The position numbers and the translations under genes were made by a program. Shown here piece by piece: positions 32,765-42,387 of a DNA stretch of 64,000 nt. The notes under the pieces were generated by a model that saw nothing but the letters and a program-made list of their open reading frames with translations, had not been told where the DNA came from and did no database searches. Origin of the DNA: Dipteris shenzhenensis (taxonomy: Eukaryota > Polypodiophyta > Polypodiopsida > Gleicheniales); NCBI GenBank assembly GCA_047967505.1, contig CM106540.1. One strand, given 5' to 3'. Every line of letters starts with the position of its first letter. The first letter of the stretch is position 1.

Positions 32765-33870
32765 GTGTTGTACCATCAAGGCATGGATGGGGTATTGAGA
32801 CGGGCCATTGATGCAAATGAAGTACCTAAGGTATTGAAGCATTATCATGATGGATTTTGTGGAGGCCACTATGCCAGTGACTATACAGCTAAGAAGATTT
32901 TACATGCTGGATACTATTGGCCGACCTTGTTCAAGGATGTCACTTTGTATTGCAAAACCTGTGAACCATGTCAATTCTTTGGTAGGAAGGATTTGCGTCC
33001 TGGACAACATCACCCACTGATGTCCATCCATTCGTTTTAGAAGTAGGGAATAGATTTTGTCGGGCCCTTGCCCATGACTGCCCGCAAAAAGAAGTATCTT
33101 TTAGTAGCCACTTAGTATGTCACTAAGTGGGCTGAAGCTATCGCCCTCCCCGCTGCAAATGGTAAGGCAGTTTCAAATTTCATATTTGAACATATCTGCA
33201 CAAGGTTCGGGACACCCATGGAAATAGTCTCTGACCATGGGAGTCCATTCTTAAATGAAGCAGTGGAGTTACTCATGGATCGCATGGGTATTGATCATCG
33301 CACTTCTAGCATCTATTATCCAACATCCATGGGTCAAACGAAGCGGACCAATGGTCTCCTTTATAAAACCATGGGAAAAATGGCCACAGGGAACAGGAGC
33401 CAGTGGGATCAGAAGGTCACAGAAGCTGTATGGGCTTACAACATCACTCATAAAACATTTACAGGTCACACTTCTTTTGAGTTGGTATATAGTACTGATG
33501 CCGTTTTACCACTAGAGATAGAGATTCCAGCTTTGAGATTGGCACAAGAATAGAGGATGATAGAAGATGAATATGTAGAGGCCCGATTGGTGCAACTTGA
33601 GAAGCTAGATGAAACCCGATGCCTTGCCCTACATCAAACAGAGATCTAAAAGAATCAACAAAAGGCCCGCTTGGATGCTAAGATTCGCAAGGAATGGGAA
33701 AGACGCTTTGTTGAGGGGGATGTTGTGCTATGCTTTGATAACAGATTGGACCACCAAATGGATAAGAAGTTTCTGCCACTGTGGACCCGTCCATACAAAG
33801 TCATCAAGGAATGTAGCAATGGGTCTGTACAAGTTTAGGAACTACATGAGCCATATGGCAAGAAGGTGAT
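32765..33870 (+). pseudogene. Gypsy-A integrase (broken)
   Basis: The zinc-binding HHCC module is seen as HYHDGFCGGHYASDYTAKKI and YCKTCEPCQ (32840-32990). The DDE core follows: GIDFVGPLPMTA (first Asp), TRFGTPMEIVSDHGSPF (second Asp) and a site reading GQTKRTNG, where the catalytic Glu expected in GQxE is Lys. WDQKVTEAVWAYNITHKTF and FELVYSTDAVLP then match the conserved tail, followed by a DNA-binding C-terminus (GDVVLCFDNRL, GPLWTRPYKV-like). Stops occur at 33039, 33045 and 33111, among others. No chromodomain is seen. Confidence 0.88.
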
Positions 33871-33943
33871 CAACAAGCGTTATCTCAAGCCCTTCTTTGT
33901 GCGTGATGGACTCAGGCATGGAAATGCTGTGCATTCCCTGCCT

Positions 33944-33954
33944 GAGGGGAGAAC
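33944..33954 (+). other. Polypurine tract before the Gypsy-A 3' LTR
   Basis: GAGGGGAGAAC directly precedes the 3' LTR start TGTTATGG. Purine tracts here resist RNase H and prime plus-strand DNA synthesis. Confidence 0.8.
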
Positions 33955-34940
33955 TGTTATGGATAAATTTGTCTAAGGAAAAAGGCATTGATATGTGTGT
34001 GTGTTTGTATGTGTGGCAATAGTATAATAAAATATGGTGTGCATAGGGCCCAGGGTTGAGGTGGCAAGACATGACCATGTGCCACCCTTCCATGTAAGAG
34101 GACCCATAAGGTGTGATGTACATAATCCATGGTAGTAATATTATAAAATGTAAGGTGGCATGGCTCCTCCATGTGCCACCCTCCACCTAGGCTGCATTTA
34201 GTGAGATATGGCTCAAAGTCCATGGGAGAAATAATATAAAATAGGTGGAGATGGATATAATATTGGGTTATTCCCTCCATATAGGATAGGCTCATGTGGG
34301 GGAGGTATAGAAGGTCTAAGAGAGCAAGTTAAATAATGGGAAAAATAGGATGAGGTGGCAAGATTCCTTATGCCAACCCTCCACTTATCCTCCTAGAGTT
34401 TTGAACATATTATAAAATTGGGGAGAGACCAAGGGAGTATCATAGACTTGAGATATGGGGCTTGATTTATGTGAAAAAATGAGGCAAAGTGTTGTCGCAC
34501 ACAATTGAGAGTGCGTTACCGCCTGCCCACATGGGAGACTTTTCCACACACACCATACATGTGGGAGGATGCATTTATTGGGAGAGAGCCCCTCTCTTGG
34601 CTATAAAAGGAGGGGGCTATTCCTTGATGAGACACACTCATTCCTGTAAAGCCACCTAGCTAGTACTTTGATTTCTCCCTTCTCTTCCTTTCAAAATAAA
34701 GCATGCTCCTCTTCCCTTGATGTCTCCATCTTTACATTCCTCCTCCCATCATATACATGCTTCTCTTTCCCCTCTCCCTTTCCCCTTGTGTCATAGTCTC
34801 CCTCTTTATTCCCTCCCCTTCTAATTCCTTTTCCCCTCCCATGATAACGTTTCGCCCTCACGTTCTCCTTTCCTCTATGGCCCTTGAGCGTCGCCATGCT
34901 TAGTCTCTAGCCTCTGGTCTTGATTTCTTTTCCGGCTAAT
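33955..34940 (+). repeat. Gypsy-A 3' LTR
   Basis: 986 bp, aligning with the 5' LTR from TGTTATGGATAAATTT to TCCGGCTAAT, then the AGTAG target duplication at 34941-34945. The TATA box TATAAAA is at 34602-34608. The two LTRs differ by substitutions and indels across their length, so the element is old. Confidence 0.92.
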
Positions 34941-34945
34941 AGTAG

Positions 34946-36785
34946 CAATGGCATATAGTAAAGCACTTATAAGGCATCCCTGGAGGACCGAACGATGAAG
35001 AGTCCACTCATCAGAGATATCCCAAGAAAGAATGCAAGCCGCATTGCTATCTCTGCCAATAAATAACCTGCTGCATTTTTGGTCCAAACCCCAAAGCTCA
35101 CATCGTTTGCGAGATGAAATTCCATTGAACTGTATCAAAGGATTTTGCAATATCTACCTGCAAGAGTAGAACATCCTACTGCATGTATTTAGCATATTCA
35201 ATCCCAATATAAGCATTGGAAATGTTATTTGTCATATGGTGACGTGGAACAAAGCCATATTGGGAGGGATGCAACCCATCATGTAAATAACCTTTAATCT
35301 AATCAACCACCATTTTGGCAATGATCTTGTAAATGACTGGCATGAGTGTGATTGGCCTCCAATCGCTAAGTAAATCACATAGATGCTTTTTTGAAATCAA
35401 CTTGAGAAAACCCTTTTTCCATGACATAGGCATCTGCTGATTTTGCCATGCTGTATTTACCATTTACAACAAGGTGAATTTAAGAAGATCCTTGAATGCA
35501 AGAAAAAATTCAACAGTGAGACTATCCTGGAGATTTCCATCTGCCACAGGATCTCAGTGCATCAGACAATCCCGTTTCAGTGAAAGAATGTTCAAGTTCC
35601 AAAGCCTAAGCATCTGATAGAATCGGATGAATATGATGCAAAAGAAGCTGACGTGCAGACACGACCCGAGGAGAAAGAGTATCCAGATATCCAAAATGAG
35701 TGGAGAAGTGCTACACACATAAATCAGCAAGCTCTGAACGATATGTTGACCAAGAACCATCAGGCATCCGGTTCCAACAGATATTAGCAGCCTGTCTTTT
35801 GTAGTGTAAACTCTTAAAAAATTGCTTGGAAGAGCAGCCTTTATCCAAAAATGCCCATTGTCTGGATCAAGTTTCCCATTTAGCAAGCTTTTTGTAATCA
35901 TTGGATTGAAGAGAGGATTGAGCCTGACATAAGAGCATGCTTTCCTTTGAAGACAAAGGGCGAAGATAAGCAAGCTCAGTCAAACTCTGACAAGTAAATT
36001 TGGCATGTGCTACAGTCTCCCTTGTGGCTTGCATATAGGATTTGCCCTAATCTCGAATAACTGCTTGCATCCGAGCAACAAAAGCCTACCAAGCATAATT
36101 CAAACCAATGCATATCTAATGAGAGAGAGGCTGAATAGCATCAGAGACCAAGGCTTTAAAGTCAACATGCTCCAGATAACTATTATTAATCAGCAAAAGC
36201 CTTCGGCAAGGCAATCTATCAGTGGAAAATTCATGTAAGGAAAGCCTCAACCAAAGAGGAGCATGATCCGAATGTGTGAAAGCATGATCAACCCAAATTT
36301 GACAAGTAAAAGCATCACAATGCTGTAGATCAATCTAATGCCATCTGTCCAAGCGTGGCCGATAAGAAGATTGAGCATTATGCTAAAAGATATAGCCCAA
36401 AAGCATGGGCTGTAATTCCTTTCAGAGATCAACCAGGCGCAACTGAAGCAAAAAATTAGACCATGCCTGTGTTTCAGAAGCCAACATATGAGTGTGGCCT
36501 AAGGTGTTGTCACCCGATTGAGGGGCATTATTAAAGTCACCACAAATGAAGGCATGTTGTCGCCATGGATAAGTATGCATGGCAGCCCAGATCAAAGCTC
36601 TATCACAAGAAGATTGGGGGGCATAAACCGATGCAAATTCAAAAATTTTCCCTTGAACAAGGCATTAAACAATAATCCATCTACCATGGCGATCATTGAG
36701 AGCCACAACAGGTTAAAGGTCGTGCTTTACCAAAAAAGCCACACCAGAAAAGGACTGCTCTTCAACAATGAAGATATCATAACCA
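34946..36785 (-). mobile_element. LINE-B, 5' part (endonuclease and start of RT)
   Basis: The minus strand encodes an EEP endonuclease: VYAPQS near 36610, FICGDFNNAPQSGDN near 36510-36560 and THSDHAPLWL near 36260-36290. Then come linker, RT start (35560-35600, ERDCLMH/SLFQ region) and RT fingers to palm (CELWGLDQKC, SLLQGCLISALLYAIAT near 34946-35000). The N-terminal ~40-50 residues of the endonuclease are missing, so the element is 5'-truncated. Its 5' end at about 36785 lies in a CA-rich tract that matches the CA tract beside its poly-A tail at 23667-23676, a likely target duplication. Confidence 0.8.
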
Positions 36786-37168
36786 CACACACACACAGAG
36801 GCACGCACGCACACCACATTGTTTGGAAAAGAGGATGAGCCTTTGCTCCTCTCATTACAATTTTACCACTACAATAGGATTTTCAAGGGTTAACTTGTAT
36901 GACTCATTGTTGAGTATATGGGATTTGCTCTCCTCCCTATATACCATACGCATTTTCAATTTGTGTGATTTTTTCCATTGAATCTCAAAGCATCTCCTTT
37001 TTCTTTGCCTTCTTAACTTTCATGAAAATGCATCTCTCTCGATCTAATAAATTTTGCATCAATTGCCTTCTTAAATAATCGTCGTTTAAATAACAAGAAA
37101 TCGTACTCATAAGAAATAGAAAATAGCATGGAAGAATTTCATGAACACATCAAGTTTCAACCACAAGG
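36786..37168 (-). other. 3' flank of the TPR-like gene
   Basis: A CA-rich run (36786-36812) marks the LINE-B junction. The rest is AT-rich sequence on the 3' side of the TPR-like gene stop. No clear AATAAA was seen on the minus strand near 37100, though ATTTAA-like variants occur. Confidence 0.5.
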
Positions 37169-37417
37169 TTAAAGTTCACGCAAAGAATTTCCCAATTCTT
37201 CACATTTGCGTCTCTCTTCAATTAAAGACGAGGCACTACTAACTACACTTGTTAAACAAGTCTCCATCTCCCCATAGGTAGCACTAGCTTTATTCAAGTT
37301 GGCTAAAGACAGATCATAGTCCTTCTTATAAAGATATATTAGACCAATAGTAAACCAAACATCACCAATTCGCACATGAAGACTTCCAAGTACTTGCTCT
37401 CGTACTTGTTGGATATC
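37169..37417 (-). CDS. TPR-like host gene, last exon (82 codons + stop)
   Basis: The minus strand exon starts after the acceptor TTATATTTGCAG and is open for 83 codons to TAA (37171-37169). DIQQVREQVLGSLHVRIGDV leads into VWFTIGLIYLYKKDYDLSLA, which matches a tetratricopeptide (TPR) helix pair (W-x2-x-G-x2-Y-x5-Y spacing), then NKASATYGEMETCLTSVVSS and a charged C-terminus (IEERRKCEELGNSLREL). It starts in phase 0, as the preceding exon requires. TPR proteins are protein-binding scaffolds. The exact family is not recognised. Confidence 0.7.
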   Translation of the reverse strand, partial: DIQQVREQVLGSLHVRIGDVWFTIGLIYLYKKDYDLSLANLNKASATYGEMETCLTSVVSSASSLIEERRKCEELGNSLREL

Positions 37418-37472
37418 CTGCAAATATAAAAGGCAAAACCAATTGATTGCCATACCTCTTCCCTATGTTTAA

Positions 37473-37583
37473 ATGAAATAAGCATCGATGACTAAGCTTC
37501 TTACCATCAACATGTCAACAACATCATGAAATAAACGTCAAGGACTAAGCTTCTTACCATCAACATGTCAACAACATCATGAA
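37473..37583 (+). repeat. 53-bp tandem duplication at a splice donor
   Basis: GACTAAGCTTCTTACCATC and the following CATGTCAACAACATCATGAA occur at 37490 and again at 37543, offset 53 bp. The copy boundary includes the last codons and the GT donor of exon 37558-37758. Confidence 0.9.
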
Positions 37584-37758
37584 GATAGATCCATTGGATG
37601 TTATCATGACTATTCTTCAAACCTTGAATCAATCTGGCATCTAAATTTCCAAAAACTCTTGATGGTATTTGGTGGGTTTCCAACACAATTGCTTCCAAGG
37701 TCAACAACCAAATATCAACGACCACATCTCCAAATTGCATGCAATCTTCCACTCTACC
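37558..37758 (-). CDS. TPR-like host gene, penultimate exon (67 codons)
   Basis: Acceptor CTTATGCTTCAG at the upstream side and donor GTAAGAAG at 37557. The exon encodes GRVEDCMQFGDVVVDIWLL, LEAIVLETHQIPSRVFGNLD and NIQWIYLHDVVDMLM with no stop, phase 0 at both ends. It joins the last exon over a 140-bp intron and, across the 22-kb intron, exon 59751-59876 in phase. A 53-bp tandem duplication repeats its last bases and donor, giving a second, downstream GTAAG (37504). Using that donor would add codons to a stop (VRSLVLDVYFMMLLTC then TGA), so only the first donor keeps the frame. Confidence 0.65.
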
Positions 37759-38736
37759 CTGAAGCATAAGATGGTTTGGAAATGTCAATTAAATAATACT
37801 TGCATGGATGAATATGACAGCCCGTGCTTTGAACTCAGCTCAACACGAGGGGTTACAGTTCTTGCAGCTCAACTGTATTATTATTGTTCTTGTAGTTGTT
37901 GCTCTTTATATAGGATATTTAGCTTGTATGCACACATGCTTCCTCCTGTGACATCTTTTAACTAGTTAAAACTTATGGGTGGACCACAGTCTTTTCGTTA
38001 TAGTGAATTTCAGAGAAGGGCATGTGCATTAGAGGAAAATGCACTTTTGTAAATATTTCAATCATTCTTCTACTTTTTATTAGCATAAGAGATAAGAAGA
38101 TTCTTATCTGAGTCTTTAAGTTATAGAAAGTGAATGTTGCTAGCAAGGAGAAGATACAAATACGATGTTGCAATTTCAGATCATTCTCTCTCAAGTGCAA
38201 AATTTTCCTCATCAAAACCACATATACATGAAAACACCCAGTTTAGCTTCCACATTTTTTGCATTTTCTTCATTCACCCATTCCAATATGCTACACCTAA
38301 ATTTTGAACCCTGTTGATTTTGGATGTAGTGATTTCTTAATGGAGGCTTGAGACTAGAAGGTATCGCATGCATTCCTCTAAAATGAGTTCATTCTACAGT
38401 GTCTCATCTTTAAGGGCACTAGGAGGCTGCTTCTTTCACTATCACGAAGAGGACCGTTCCATTCCACATAAGTCATAATATGATTTTGTTTGCATTTGTT
38501 AATGTAGTGCTAGAATGATAGTTTTTGTTGCCACTGGTTAACACGATTTTTTATTGGTTAATGCCCTGCTAGAATGAGAATTTTGGAGATGATAATGATA
38601 GCTCTATGACTGTCCTGGATGACCCAACTAGATCTGTATGACACCAAGATCCAGAAATATACATGCAATCACTGCCTGAATTTCTAGATAGCCACATCAT
38701 TTACCTGCATTGGCCATGGTATCAATTGACAGATAC

Positions 38737-38738
<2 letters not shown>

Positions 38739-38773
<35 letters not shown>
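38739..38773 (+). repeat. (AT)n microsatellite
   Basis: About 35 bp of uninterrupted AT in the large intron. Confidence 0.97.
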
Positions 38774-38774
<1 letters not shown>

Positions 38775-39337
38775 CTCAGCTTCAAGTTCACTACCAGAAG
38801 TTCCCTTGTTTACTTCCCAAGTTTCTCCCAAGAACCTACAATCATTTTCAGGTGCTTTTAAAAGTATTGTGGAGGGATGTGGGTGATTGAGGTTGAATAT
38901 GTTCCTAGTATGCTCATATCGGCTGCATTGGACTAGAAAAGGAGCAGCTATAGGCTCTTCCTATAGCTTGCATATCCTTTCTTCCTTACTGACTTCTACC
39001 CATCTGAAGAGGGTGGGTTGCTTTGAAGTACTTACTACTAGTGACCTGCAGCTACTTGTACCAAGAGCCACTCAAATGCAATGTTCATTTCACCTTGTCA
39101 CTCACATCAAGTCACGAAGAAAATAAAGAAAGTAAGAACTTGAAAAGACAAATACTACTTATGTACTCAGAGAGGAGAAAACAAAACGAAGACAAGAAAT
39201 ACTAACAATTACCAGCCAACAGATAAAACACAGGAAGATGTAAGGACAGTGCACTACATAGTCTCATCCGATATATGCCAATGCATATGCAAACTCCCCC
39301 CTCCATTATATGACAATGCATATGAAAACTCGTGGCT

Positions 39338-39341
<4 letters not shown>

Positions 39342-39385
<44 letters not shown>
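39342..39385 (+). repeat. (CT)n microsatellite
   Basis: About 44 bp of uninterrupted CT; on the minus strand it gives an Arg-Glu repeat within a longer frame. Confidence 0.98.
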
Positions 39386-39389
<4 letters not shown>

Positions 39390-39399
39390 CCTCTGGCCA

Positions 39400-39914
39400 T
39401 GTAGCAGCTGGTTGGAGGACAGTAGGATTGCCATATGATTGGTAATAGTGTCAACAAATTTGCTCTTCTTGCCTCCTCCACCCACCATGGGAGATTCCAG
39501 TTGTGATGGTTAGCTATTAGTGATACATCCTTGGTCAAATGACTACTTGTTGGACCAATAGAGTTCGACTTCTCAAGAGACTTCGACTTCTCAATGGCTC
39601 TACTACAAGGTTTTCCATCAGCATCCACACAAATCATTCCTCTACTAGGTTCACGGAAACCACCAAACTCCTTATGGCTGCTGGAATCCTTGTTATAACT
39701 CCATGATGAACATTTACATTTATGCACACCACCTGTGCATGCTCTTTCCCTTCATCATCTTCCTTTCATTTCAAATCATCCACCGGTTTCTTAGTTTTCC
39801 ATCATCCACTCGGTTTTTTCCTCCTCAAAGTTGTCAAACCCCATCATTCATGTCACCTCCACCAAGCATCCATGCCAAAGCATCAGCCAGGTCTGCTGCC
39901 TGTAAGTCATAACT
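39400..39914 (-). pseudogene. Decayed minus-strand coding fragment, family unknown
   Basis: On the minus strand, an acceptor-like TGACTTACAG (about 39903-39912) is followed by AADLADALAWMLGGGDMNDG, then a stop. In another frame a longer open peptide runs through EFGGFREPSRGMICVDADG, PCSRAIEKSKSLEKSNS, SLIANHHNWNLPWWVEEARR. The composition is protein-like, with two or more frame changes, so I read it as a broken exon or pseudogene in the intron. I do not recognise the family. Confidence 0.3.
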
Positions 39915-40464
39915 TAAATGAATAACGATGGAATGTGCCTGAAGATACCTTTCTTGCTCTATAGATATCTTTCCCTTCTCGGTTTTTATTTATTTTGATC
40001 CCTAGCCAACGGCAACCTGACACACAGAGGAACAAATTTTGAGAGGATAGCAGATTCTCTAAGCCATGTTGTCGCTCATATATAGCTAGTCCAGATCCAA
40101 TGCATTCTAGCTCCGAGAGAGGCATTCCAATACTAATGTGACAGAGAACCAATAGTAAAGTGAAGATGAGCAGAGCATTTAAAGGAGCTTTATTTCGCAA
40201 GACTAATCCCCTTCCTTTCGCGAACTCCTACAGATAACTTTTACTAGTCAATTTGACCTTCATTGTGAAAGTTGTGTCGCAGCTCTTGATATATTATAAG
40301 CAATATGAGAAAATCAGGAAGCTAAATAGTGAGCTGGCTCTAGAGAAGACCACTGTTTGTGCTCGTATACACCATTCAAAACTAGAGGGGTTGAAGAAAT
40401 TGAACAATCACATATTTTTATGTCTCGCCTTTCAAGAGTGTTGTAGCACCTAAAGGCTCTCTTG

Positions 40465-40742
40465 TGTTGGAGTAGCATGGAGACAAGACGGAGATACCAA
40501 GATGATGAAAAGAGAGAGTTTATTCATGAGAGATATGCCCAATATATAGGCACAAGTTACATCCAAGAGTGACATCATATGTGAGCTCAGTAGAGCATCT
40601 AGATCCACAAATTTCTCCAATATCTCTCAATTAGGTCCATGATTCTCTCAATCACACCCACTCTAGCACACCTACTCTCACACACTCCTAGCATAGGAAT
40701 CCTAGCCCTTAGGCACACACCCATACATCAATTTTTCCTTCA
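40465..40742 (-). repeat. LTR of the TRIM-like element (3' LTR on the minus strand)
   Basis: 278 bp, TG...CA termini on the plus strand. It differs from the right LTR at a few sites (for example GACAAGACGG versus GACAAGATGG). Confidence 0.92.
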
Positions 40743-40753
40743 TTCCCCCCCAC
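40743..40753 (-). other. Polypurine tract of the TRIM-like element
   Basis: The plus strand TTCCCCCCCAC reads GTGGGGGGGAA on the minus strand, directly upstream of the 3' LTR. Confidence 0.75.
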
Positions 40754-42090
40754 AAATTGATGACCTCATCCCTCAGCAGTAGTACATTGGATGCTCCATG
40801 GCTTGCCCACCATCATGTGGCAACACACATGGCCCCAACCTGTGACTCACTTCTAGAACTCTTGGTTTACAACTGGAGGATTGGATAATGACTATGTATG
40901 GAAATAGCCATGGATCCAACAAGGTTAAAAAACTCAAACAAAGGTCTAACAATCATTTAAGGATGGACTATCCATGGCAGAGAACCATTATTGACCACAC
41001 ACACAAAATACTTTATTTCATTCATTTTATGCATACAGCAAGAGCAGAGTACCCTAGTATGTTGAACCTAAATTTTTGATATGAGGAACAATCCCCCCTT
41101 GATGAAATATCTTGTCCTTTTCCTCCTCTTCCAAGCTACCATAGTGTGAGATACATTGTCATTGGAGAGGTTCTTGGTGTAGCTCTTCTTCACTTTTCCT
41201 TCTTGAATTTCATCAATGTAGATCATCAAGGAATCTTTCTTCTTGTGATTCTTCATAATTTCCTTGGAATGTCCAATCTTCTTGTACATTTGTTCATGTT
41301 GTAACTCAAGGAAAATATTCATGGAGAAGAGGGTCTTACCACTTGTCATTGCAAGGGCAGTGTCTACTCTTGTACAATGATAAAGGATATTAGAAGACAA
41401 TGCTCATATGCAAAGAGCATATACCACTTCAAAATGACATATGAAACTCAAAGAAAGAGTGAAAAGAGTTCCATACTAAAGTTTTTCAAAATGCCAAACT
41501 GTCATAAGCATCAAATGCTACAACTCTAATAGCATAAACTCCAAAATCTCTCAAAATCTATTGTAGAAAAGTTCCAAACTTGGAGCACTCATATCTCCCC
41601 AACCATAGATCCAAATAAGGGGCTTTCTGAACCAAATTGAATATATATTACTACTCACACAATAGAGGGTCTGTGCAATTCCGCGTCAGAATGTCGGAGA
41701 GAGATGCGCCTTTTCCAACTGGTTTTTCCTTGTTTTCTCCTTCTTCTGTGGACCAAATGTGCTCAAACTTGAACAACAGCTAGCTCATAAGGTCTCCCAG
41801 CCTCCCCTAAGAGGAATTGATGAAATTTGGCTCCAGCAGGTCGCATTGCACGAAATGGCGCAGACTGTGGATGTGTCGGCACGGGCAGAGGAAGCGACTA
41901 TTCTCTAATTCCTCCTAGCCAGGGGTTCCGCCCATCATAGAGATGCTTGACCTCAAAGGGCGTTGACAATGGCTCAGAGAATGAGGAGAACAAGCCTAAG
42001 GAAAAAACGTGGGAAGAGAGGGAAGAAATCCTTCATTTTGGAAGAAGATGATGACATGGCACTCAAAGAGGGCTCAAGGAGGGTGAACAT

Positions 42091-42103
42091 GGCTCTGATA
42101 CCA
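42091..42103 (-). other. Primer-binding site of the TRIM-like element
   Basis: The plus strand GGCTCTGATACCA reads TGGTATCAGAGCC on the minus strand, two bases from the LTR. This matches the copia initiator-Met site, as in Copia-A. Confidence 0.85.
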
Positions 42104-42105
42104 CA

Positions 42106-42382
42106 TGTTGGAGTAGCATGGAGACAAGATGGAGATACCAAGATAATGAAAAGAGAGTTTATTCATGAGAGATATGCCCAATATATAGGCACAAGTTACA
42201 CCCAAGAGTGACATCATATGTGAGCTCAGTAGAGCATCTAGATCCACAAATTTCTCCCAGTATCTCTCAATCAGGTCCATGATTCTCTTAATCACACCCA
42301 CTCTAGCACACCTACTCTCACACACTCCTAGCATAGGACTCCTAGCCCTTAGGCACACACCCATACATCAATTTGTCCTTCA
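42106..42382 (-). repeat. LTR of the TRIM-like element (5' LTR on the minus strand)
   Basis: 277 bp, followed by the TCTTG target duplication (42383-42387). Confidence 0.92.
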
Positions 42383-42387
42383 TCTTG

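Larger units (their letters stand above)
25957..34940 (+). mobile_element. Gypsy-A: full-length but dead Ty3/gypsy retrotransposon nested in LINE-B
   Basis: Direct LTRs (25957-26927 and 33955-34940) enclose ~7 kb with gag, CCHC, protease, RT, RNase H and integrase in gypsy order, plus a primer-binding site, a polypurine tract, and a 5-bp target duplication AGTAG at 25952-25956 and 34941-34945. Removing the element joins the two LINE-B halves in one reading frame (YAIAT then HPML...VATVSLYG), which confirms the boundaries. No chromodomain follows the integrase. An extra RNase H with a separate CCHC lies before gag, as discussed in the findings. Numerous stops occur in every gene. Confidence 0.95.
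37759..40464 (-). other. Intron sequence with decayed fragments
   Basis: This is the 3' part of the large intron. It contains a long (AT)n run at 38739-38773, a (CT)n run at 39342-39385, and sequences I cannot assign. On the plus strand 38575-38640 looks exon-like (ENFGDDNDSSMTVLDDPTRS) but is isolated. A minus-strand 39,254-39,930 stretch is listed separately. A minus-strand frame at 39907-40200 starts with a hydrophobic segment (LNALLIFTLLLVLCHISIG), but I see no support for it being a gene. Confidence 0.45.
40465..42382 (-). mobile_element. Short non-autonomous LTR element (TRIM-like), minus strand
   Basis: Near-identical direct LTRs of 278 and 277 bp (40465-40742 and 42106-42382) begin TGTTGGAGTAGCATGG and end CCTTCA. 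They enclose only 1.36 kb. A 5-bp target duplication TCTTG flanks the element (40460-40464 and 42383-42387). The primer-binding site for initiator tRNA-Met lies beside the right LTR on the minus strand (42091-42103), and a G-rich polypurine tract beside the left one, so the element points to the left. No RT or integrase is present. A minus-strand frame at 41068-41400 (NIFLELQHEQMYKKIGHSK, WKRRKRTRYFIK) looks like a Gag-like or copia N-terminal fragment. It would need proteins from a copia relative to move. Confidence 0.92.

Noticed and set aside
39907-40200. Minus-strand frame with signal-peptide-like start
   Set aside because: A hydrophobic N-terminus alone is not enough; no homology or cleavage context, and the rest is not protein-like.
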